From Lepidonotus clava (taxonomy: Eukaryota > Annelida > Polychaeta > Phyllodocida > Polynoidae), in NCBI GenBank assembly GCA_936440205.1, contig OW387149.1, positions 7,212,114 to 7,276,113 on the forward strand: 64,000 bases of DNA, given 5' to 3'. A program made the translations under genes and the position numbers. The notes beneath the pieces were generated by a model. It saw nothing but the letters and a program-made list of their open reading frames with translations. It made no database searches and had not been told where the DNA came from. Of the stretch, positions 56,101 to 64,000 are shown in pieces; positions within the stretch are counted from its first letter, which is position 1; every line of letters starts with the position of its first letter.

Positions 56101-59100
56101 AGTGGTGTGGGACAGGTGGTGGCTGGAGGGTTGTAATACTACCCGAGTTACCTATCGCCCACTGGAGACACCAATACTGTACCATTGGCATACTCATACA
56201 TTGAGACCCCTTCCAATAGTTATATATCACCCGGCCTGGATTTTACTTCAATTCACTGTTTGGCCCACCTGGATATTGTGGATTCTTCCTAGTGCTTAAG
56301 CCTTTAGCTATGAGCAACATTGGACTGTGTATTATATAGGGCTATGCAGACATAAACATAGCTAATATTTGTGGATTATATCTTAATTTCCTTTTTGATT
56401 CGCCATATTTGATTGGACTATTGGTATGAAGCTTAATCATACTAAGAACCCTGGTCAAGTATACACACTGCTTTAGAGTGATAGAACCTGCCATTTTACC
56501 TCGGATTATTTCTTCAACTCCTCTTTGGATTTCTCTCATAACTGGAAAGAATTAAATTGAATAACCTCATATCGCATACTGCATTCTGAGATATAACATT
56601 GGAGATCAGATGCTGAATGTGAGCAGTGAGACTTGAGGAAGTACATACCTTTACGGATTATACCCTAACCCCGGACCTACCACAGTGGATACCGATAGAC
56701 GTGGGGCCAGGATCGATCGATCTGATTGGATAACAGAGGCCAGGTGAGCAGTGGGGGAATCTGGGGTCACACCGGTCATACATGGACAGGGTGTTTATTA
56801 TTACTACAGCAGAGTGCCCACACAGGTTTTATAAGGTCTTATTTTGGTTTTGCCATTCTTAAGGCTATGACAAAGGTCTTATTCTGCAATAGAGCACCCT
56901 AGGAACCTACAATCAATTATATTTACCTTTTTGTGGAAATAACTAAAATTTGAAGAGATTTTACTTTTGACAAATGGGATTGAAAAAGGTCTTATTGTGA
57001 TTTCTGAAAAAGCGTGGAGAGCCTGCATACAGGGGGGTATTGTTAGCTCACCTCTATAATAGAATGCAAATTTTAAATGTGCACAAACCTTGGTGACGTA
57101 ACTGTTCCCGTAGGACTACCAGATAACAATAATGAATGTTTAATTGGATATGAGAATTGGCATTGGAAATATAAATCGATAGTGTACCTATATTACACTT
57201 ACCACATAACATATCCTCGACCTCATTTGCACCCAAATCCCAATCAGATTTCCTTTTCCGGAATACCAACACAATATCAACAATAGATCCCAAAGTGTAA
57301 GACAATTATTATTATTTAGTTGTAGGGGGTAAAAACACAACAGGGTATTTGTGAATAGAGCCACAGCACTGTGTACTGTGCTATTGTTGTGAAGACCACA
57401 GTGGTAATAATATATCACATGTAATATCAATATTACCTCACCCGACCAAATTATATCAAGGATACTGTGTGCCATGCACGAACTGGTCCATTATAGCTCA
57501 TACAATATGCCACATTATATATCATAATAATTGGTGCCTGTCCATTGCCTATACAGATGTATACAGTTAAGGGCTGCTTATTCTAGGCATGGGGGACCTC
57601 GGTTATTGAGGCTATCGTAGAGTGTAGGCCGTATGTAAACGTGGGTGCCTACTGGAGAGGGGTGGCCAGGAGGAGGTAGTTTAATTATACAGTTGAGGCA
57701 ATTGGTGTAACCACTATTTGCACAGTGAGTAGTGATTAGACAGGCGTGCACTATGTGTACTGTAAGGTACACTGACTGTTATGTATACCCCAAATGAATG
57801 ACAAGGATACAGGACTGACTCCATAGATATTCAATGGGTCATTTTTATTTCATTTTAAAGCCAAAATGACCTGCCTTTCGAATCATTTTCACTGATTCAT
57901 GTATTGCACTTAAAGATACTTGATGCTGTTCAGGGCGCCACCTGGGTCATAGATTAGGAACTACAAAAAAATGTTGTTTTAAAGCTGTTTTAAACTTCTT
58001 ATGTGTCCAATGATGGAAGGAGAAGTAAAATGAAGGTGCTTTGGTTCAATTAGAATAACAGGGTATCAAATTACCATAGTATGAATACCCAAAATACCTC
58101 AATTTTTCAATATTTTCAGTATAATTTTTCTCACAAACAGTGAATATTCAATCTTTTGGTTTAAATATTTACTCTCAGGTCAATGCTAAATATTCCAAAG
58201 GTTTCATGAAAATTCCATTGGTAGTTTTTTCACAGAGGAAAAAAACTGATATTTCCCATTGAAATCAATGGTAGAGATCAAATTCTTTATCAGGCTGTAG
58301 CTTTGATCAGAAATGGTGAAAATTGTATATATTGTTTCTATATATTCCTCTATATAGAAGCTAAAGTTCCTACTAATTTGCAGCATATTGCATTGATAAT
58401 AAGAATTTAAGCCAAACACCCCCAAGTACCTTTAATGCAGATGTGTTCCGATTGGTTCAAACGATTCTATTTGCATATTATCAGCTGACTTCTTTTTTTT
58501 CTAACAAAATGATTATTAAATACGAGTTATAATGATACTGCTTAATATTACATAGCAACATACATATGCAAGCTGGATAATGATTTTATCCTCATATTCA
58601 TGGTATAGACGTAAGACTTTTTGATAAATTTAAATTCCACAAGACTTTTATGATGAAACATACTACAACTTAACATACAATATGACCTCTTTAGCCTTTG
58701 GCAGCATAATATGCAATTTGGCAACGGCTCATATAATTGAAGCACGTTTCAATTTTCATAATAATATTATTCATAACTCCATCCATTATTCCCTATACAT
58801 TTACATGTGGGCTTAGTATACTCCATCCATACGTTCTAGTTTCTAACACTCAGCTAAGGAGCAAGCCTACACTATTTTCTTCCTGTAATATGACTATAAC
58901 ATTAGGTATAAGAAACGCAGTTACAATTTCAACATCAAAAGAGAGGGCAATTATGTAATACTTATTCTTGTCTAATTTCCATAACAGAAAGCACAATGAA
59001 ACACTTCCACTCTGACTCAGTAACTATTCTCAACCACCCACAACATAAGAATATACTGAGCAGACCACCACCCAAACCACCAAACCAGGGGCCCTTGATG

Positions 59101-59105
59101 GGGGA
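56101..59105. other. Non-coding stretch, no supported gene
   Basis: Opposing short ORFs without motifs. No RNA gene or clear element end recognised. Confidence 0.45.
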
Positions 59106-59330
59106 CCCCCCAATGTCACATGTCGAATATAAGAAAGGGCCATGTCACCTGTCACTTAACTCTCCATGTCCCATGTCGCCTCTAAGGGACCTTCATGTTG
59201 CATGTCGAATTTCGGAAATTGGCCATGTCATGTCATTAATCTTTTTATTCATGTCACTAAGGCCCATGTTGCATGTCGATTTCAAAAAATGGCCATGTCG
59301 CCATGTCGATTTTAAGGGTCAAGGGTCCTA
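59106..59330. repeat. ATGTCG-type degenerate tandem repeat
   Basis: Units of about 45-60 bp built on GGCCATGTC, CATGTCGAAT / CATGTCGATTT and a short A-rich gap. The word ATGTC occurs more than ten times. A related fragment lies at about 3992-4033. Confidence 0.6.
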
Positions 59331-59837
59331 AACCACCACCACTAAGTGACCTGTAAGAAGGCTGCATACCAAATTAACTTTCTGGTCTGCCCACAGCTGA
59401 CCTGTTAAACTCCTGGCCGAGGCTGTGCACACAGTCTGGCCTGAGCCCATGGCCTTTAAAGCACTCCTGAAAAATCCTCCTGCGCACAACCGGAAAAAGG
59501 GATTATAACATCAACAAAGGGTCTGTGTGTGTGTGGTGGTGGTGGTGGTGGGGGGGGGGGGGGGTCAGTGGGCAGTGCAGGGGTGGGGAGAGGCTTTAAA
59601 ACCCCATACCTTGCACCTAGGACCAGTGTGAGTGTGCTGATCGTATAATGAATGGTGAAGCCTCTACACACGAGCTATAGACACATTTTCGCTGGCTCCT
59701 GACCTACCTGAAGGAAAAATATAGGGTGAAAATGATTGACACCAGGGCGCAGCAAGATTAAATAAAAATGTGTGTCCCTTTTTGGGTTGCTTTAGCTGTG
59801 CTATTTTCTCTTAATTTTTGAAGAGACATGAGGATGT
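59331..59837. other. Non-coding with GT/G-rich simple repeat
   Basis: A (GT)n-(GGT)n-(G)15 block at 59523-59564 is the only clear feature. Confidence 0.5.
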
Positions 59838-60094
59838 AAAGGCCCATACCCACCAGGCGATTTTACCGTCACCAGGCATTGGGCGAATTGGCGGACTGCC
59901 TGTGGGTATGGCCTGCTTTCTGGGCAATGGGCAATGGGATCACTGGTCAAATCGCCAGTCAAATCGCCAGGAAAATATCAAACTTTCTTGATATTACAGT
60001 CATCCAGTGACAACATCGCTGATTCAGTCGCCCATCGCCCATCGCCCATTGCCCATCGCCCATCACCGCTAAAGTCGCTTAGTGGGTATAACCC
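59838..60094. mobile_element. Harbinger-like MITE with GCCCATC core
   Basis: Termini AGGCCCATACCCACCAGGCG and CGCTTAGTGGGTATAACC match the family at 711, 2948 and 63601. The left flank is TAA. The core near the right end carries CGCCCATCGCCCATCGCC-type repeats (60030-60065), and CAATGGGCAATGGG lies inside on the left. No ORF. Confidence 0.7.
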
Positions 60095-60344
60095 TTGAGA
60101 GTCCATTTTGCCTTTTCACATTTTTTGGGGGATATTTTACCATGATAGAAAAACATTGGTGCAAGAATACAACGACTAGTTGGGTGGACCCGTTGGACTG
60201 GTGGGCCTTTCCTATTCAGCTGGACCCTGCCGGTGGTCTATGCCTATTTCGGTGGACTTTGCCTCTCAGTGAAGCTCTGCTCCAGAAGTGACATTGTAAC
60301 TAGTCTTTAAAGTAAAACCACATACCCTCTAGGAGGATTGTGAG

Positions 60345-60617
60345 TTGGCTGTTTGTTTATTAAGGCCAATCGACTGATTGTGATCGAGTCGGGCGATTCT
60401 GGAATTCACTTTAGCCTACGACTGTGTGTGGGTTTGCCTTGCTGGTTTCGAGTCACAATAGGCTGGTTCTGACCACCACCACAGTCTCAGATATGCAATT
60501 GGCCACCAATTCCTATCAATCATGATTAATTTGACATAAACTGGGAGTCGGCCAATTCCAGGTTCACCAATCAGTTAGTCGATATTGTGAAGATTGCCTA
60601 GGCTTTAGTTTGCTATA
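60345..60617. mobile_element. Possible old Harbinger-like MITE
   Basis: The right edge ATTGCCTAGGCTTTAG and inner words (GTCGGCCAATTCC, CAATCAGTTAGTCG) resemble the family, and AAGGCCAATCGACTGATTG marks a possible left part. The termini are heavily diverged. Confidence 0.3.
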
Positions 60618-60780
60618 TAAGATCACGGTATATAAAATAGTCCCCCAGCCATGTATGATGTAATGTATTAGGTAACCATATCCCATGACTTGTAAACAAT
60701 GGGCGTATTGATTAAACAATTAATGCTCAATTTTAGGTTTTAATGTGTCCAGAATGTGTCCAGTCTAAACATTCTTACTG

Positions 60781-60786
<6 letters not shown>

Positions 60787-60823
<37 letters not shown>
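60787..60823. repeat. (AT)n microsatellite
   Basis: About 36 bp of AT dinucleotides. Confidence 0.95.
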
Positions 60824-60828
<5 letters not shown>

Positions 60829-60829
60829 A

Positions 60830-62780
60830 AATTCAAACGTACAGTCAGGTTCTAAATTTCATCTACGAAGGCACCTAACTGCAATTAAAGTAGTTCATAT
60901 GAAGCATGAGTATTTCACAATGTTTGTTTTGATTACTAATGCTCATAAGCGTTGTGCACGGGTCACCTGAGGTAGAAACCTCTCACCAGGCATTTCTTAA
61001 GTTCAGGATTGAGAACCCGTGAACTACAATAACACCGGCCCAGGAGCGGCAGGGTTAAGCCTTAATACTGCTGAATGCCCACTGAATGCCTACTGAATGC
61101 CTACTGCCCCCGGGGTCAGGGCTCAGCTGATCCACTACTGCCACCTCCACCTCCATGCACCGGGAACAACCTCGAGCATTCCTCAAGGCATTGTTATGGG
61201 GCACCGAGTGTTAGCCTCGGCAATTCAACTACTCTTTGTTTAGTCAAATAGCTCCTGAACCCTTTATATATGTACGTTCACTTGCTTTAATTATTAGTGA
61301 TTACACACATCTCTCATATTTGGATAGAAACTTCATTGCTGTATTTTGGTATACGGTTTCTGTGTCCGAAATTAAGGGTGCACCCTGCACCGAGGTGCAT
61401 GATTTGGCAGCTGGTTGCATGGTTTTCGAAACTGTGCACCCGGCAGATGCACACATTTTTGATAGAATGTATAGCCTTATATAACTAAGAGGGCACAGAC
61501 AGGCTCTCAGGTGTTATGCACCCGGCGAGTGCACACTTTTAAAACTTAATTTCAGAAATTGGCTTTTACTGTGGAGCTTAATCATGTTATGCATAAGGGC
61601 AAGCAGTAGAACTTGTACACCCATGCATGACCTTAAATTTCTGTCATGACAAGTCACATTATTTTGAAATTTCGTTCAAAGTTAAGCCGAAAAGTGCAGA
61701 TCGATTGTCCAGTGCTAGCGTTCTACAACATGTAACTTTTCTCCCACGTGTTTGAATACGGTGTGCTTAGGCCTTTGACAGTATATTTTGCCAAGCAGGT
61801 GCACAACACAGTGGTGTATAGCTTCCTTTGAAATGTACAAATGTTGTGACATGTTGCACACATTGGGTATAGACCCTGAGTTCAGTTTAGACCTTGATTG
61901 CATTTGATGAGTTTATACTTGGCCTACAAGGCTTTGAAGACCAGAGGCCCCTGTTTTATGTCAGCAATACATCTCAAATAGAGATCCTCCATCAAAAAGT
62001 CCATGCTTTCCCCTGAGGCCACTCAATTGTTGTAAATGACATCTGGGGACGACTGAGGAGGGTCATGGGACGTACCTCAGGTGAAGGTTCAGGTCTGTCT
62101 GGCTGTCTGTAATACTTTTCATCTATTTTCCTGTCTTGTCCGTCAGTCTGGTAAGCCTTTAGGGATTTAACCTTGTCATTTGGATTCTTCATCATGATTT
62201 GAACCGACTTGAGCTTTTGAAAAGACTGCAGATTTGCAAAATAATCGCTCAATAACAGCCATTAGAGCAGAGGTATGTGAACGCAAACAGGCATAATGGG
62301 TGCTTAGTGTCGAATACTATCTTGTGGAGATCAATTTTCTTTGATATGATATATTTCAGATTTAAGTTCAGCAGACAAAACATTTCCCCTAAAACTCCTC
62401 TGAGCTTATCCCATACGGGGAATGGACGCAATGTTACTGGTACCATCATTTTATTTGGTAACATGTTATTTTGGTATTCAGATTTCATGTCCAAGAAAAT
62501 TAATATTGGCAAGGTAGGGATAGGAATTGCGCGACAATGTGTAAAGCGTAAAAATCTGTACCTTTTATTATCTGACAAGGGGGGGGGGGCATTCTCTTAG
62601 CGGTTTGAGGTAGGACAAAAAACATTTTATTGATAGACCTGCGTGTCTATATTATTGATAGACACGCTACGTTTTGTTATGTTGTTATTGCTTTAAAAAG
62701 AAATTACCTAGTATTTTTGGGAGCAATTAATCACAGAATATAAATGTCTATGAAGACAAAAAAAACTGGATTCACTGGAT
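60830..62780. other. Non-coding stretch
   Basis: No exon is supported. GTGCA(C) words recur at 61378-61540. The opposing ORFs at 62249-62600 overlap on both strands without a motif. Confidence 0.45.
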
Positions 62781-62789
62781 TTATAAGAG

Positions 62790-62866
62790 GACGCCTAGGG
62801 GGCAATCCCCGGCCAAGGAGTAATTTTCTCTTTTCTGAGCAGTGGATGCTACCCACTCGTCCGTCA
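62790..62866 (-). mobile_element. Possible SINE remnant
   Basis: On the minus strand GGACGAGTGGGTAGCAT resembles the head of the SINE family at 23597 and 24263, followed by GGGGATTGCCCC where a B box would be. Heavily decayed. Confidence 0.3.
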
Positions 62867-62869
62867 TAT

Positions 62870-63600
62870 GATAACAGATATGCCTACCAATAATGAAACA
62901 AATCAATGGGTCACAACAGATCAAGTTGTAACTTCGGTTTGTAGCTCTTCTACTGTCCAAATTGTGGAAGGAAGACGTTTTGGCTCTAAGAAAATTGTCA
63001 GAAATTTGATGCTAGATTTGACGCTGTCCATCATTCCTGAGAGCAATGTAAATAAACCCAGATGACAGGTGGCTGTCTGGACTGGGGGTCTGTGTGTGGA
63101 CTCACCTGGGGCTGACCCTGGAGGTTGGGGCGGGGGGGGGGGGGGAGGTCAGTGGTCGCAGGTGAGGTCAACCGACATGCAGAGTACCACGGGGAGCATA
63201 ATACCTATGCCGACTAGCAGGGTCCAGCTATAGGCTGTGTGATTACAATTTTGTGTATAACCATAAGGCATTTAACTCTCTGTTCTCTGTCAGTACTTCA
63301 GAAGGCTCAGATTGGCTTCCTACCGAGACATTTCTGGTGCCTAAAGAGGCACATTTGGATGTTTTAAAGTTATAATTATGCTTGTATATATAGTAAACAA
63401 ATTATTTGGTCTTAAACATGGCTTTCCATCTATTTATGATGTTGGTCAATCGGGTTTTCTTCCTGAGTAGACGTCCCAACATGTGTAATATCATTATAGG
63501 ATATTGGCATGATACTAGAACACTCAGTGACTGGTATGTGGATAAAGATTTGATTAATTTAGAATTAGGCAATAATCTAATATAAATAAGACCGGGATTC
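62870..63600. other. Non-coding, no recognised feature
   Basis: A 14-base poly(G) run lies at 63132-63145. Nothing else supported. Confidence 0.4.
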
Positions 63601-63791
63601 TTAAGCCCCATACCCACTAGGCCACTTTTTGCTGAATCGGCGTCGGCGTCGGTGCTGGCGTCGGCCGTCGGCGTCGGCGTCGGCCCACTTGGTGTCCATA
63701 CCAACACACAATCGGCGGTCCCATCGGCGTACGGGTTGGCCGTCGGCGCCGACGAGTACGCCGATCCTTATTAAACATGTTTAATAATGTT

Positions 63792-63841
<50 letters not shown>

Positions 63842-63893
63842 CGGACGTCGGCGTCGGTGCATCGGTGCGTCGCCTAGTGGGTATGGGGCTTTA
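63601..63893. mobile_element. Harbinger-like MITE with GTCGGC core
   Basis: TTA flanks both sides; the termini AGCCCCATACCCACTAGGC and its complement ending at 63890 are almost perfect. The interior is an inverted pair of GTCGGC / GCCGAC hexamer arrays (63647-63690 and 63793-63860) around a short centre. The Val-Gly and Arg-rich ORFs here are products of the hexamer. This is the cleanest family member in the window. Confidence 0.85.
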
Positions 63894-64000
63894 GTTAGAA
63901 TCCAGTTTATACAAGGCAATAGGGCCACGTTAGAAAACACTTAAGAAGACAATATCTTTAAGTGAGGTAGACTTCAGCTAAGCTCAAAATTATCCTCAAT

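Noticed and set aside
61375-61540. GTGCAC(C) words as iterons
   Set aside because: Spacing is irregular and the words are short; no origin-like context in this genome.
63402-63940. Reading frames rich in Val-Gly or Arg in the last 600 bp
   Set aside because: They are translations of the GTCGGC/GCCGAC hexamer arrays of a MITE and would be open in any frame divisible by the hexamer.

Overview
The window looks like animal (metazoan) nuclear DNA. It is AT-rich, its coding exons are short and separated by tens of kilobases, and it is crowded with small transposon remnants, tRNA-derived SINEs and two LINEs. The SINE tails (CAAC-type and CACT-type repeats) and the LINE type resemble those of marine invertebrates, perhaps a mollusc or another lophotrochozoan; this placement is a guess. 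I see no bacterial-style operon, CRISPR array or rRNA, and no convincing retrovirus or LTR element.

Host coding content is sparse and lies on the plus strand. There are two good candidate first coding exons, 8874-9107 and 41696-41827. Each starts at an ATG in a good Kozak context and ends at a phase-0 splice donor. A third exon, 52371-52482, has a strong acceptor, encodes the first half of a C1 (zinc-finger) domain and leaves in phase 1. Because both upstream exons end in the phase that the C1 exon needs, the simplest model is the 5' part of one long gene with alternative promoters. Its spaced-cysteine pattern resembles the C1 domain of tensin-2, so a tensin-like gene is my best guess but not a firm one. 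Possible regulatory islands lie within the gene's large introns: an E-box cluster (15.4 kb), an RFX-type X-box (36.8 kb), a CCAAT/E-box/AP-1 stretch (40.7 kb) and a CpG-dense island (44.05-44.49 kb).

By region: 0-5 kb holds two Harbinger-like MITEs, one split by a SINE, and a 713-bp TTAA-flanked fold-back element. 8.9 kb has the first exon. 11.8-18.9 kb carries three more MITE-like elements, the E-box cluster and the first copy of a duplicated GC-rich block. 19.4-22.5 kb is a LINE with an intact endonuclease-reverse transcriptase ORF on the minus strand. 23-27 kb has two SINEs of one family, a possible Pro/Ser-rich exon and the second GC-rich block. 28.9-31.5 kb is a large inverted-repeat element into which a palindromic GTGACTTAG array has inserted. 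37.2-39.9 kb is a second, 5'-truncated LINE. 44.6-49.5 kb contains two opposite copies of a 1.46-kb element with CACTG ends, each carrying a divergent pair of tRNA-like sequences. 51-64 kb has the C1 exon, minisatellites and two Harbinger-like MITEs whose cores have been replaced by different short tandem repeats. Poly(G)/poly(C) runs of 9 to 23 bases occur at least sixteen times.
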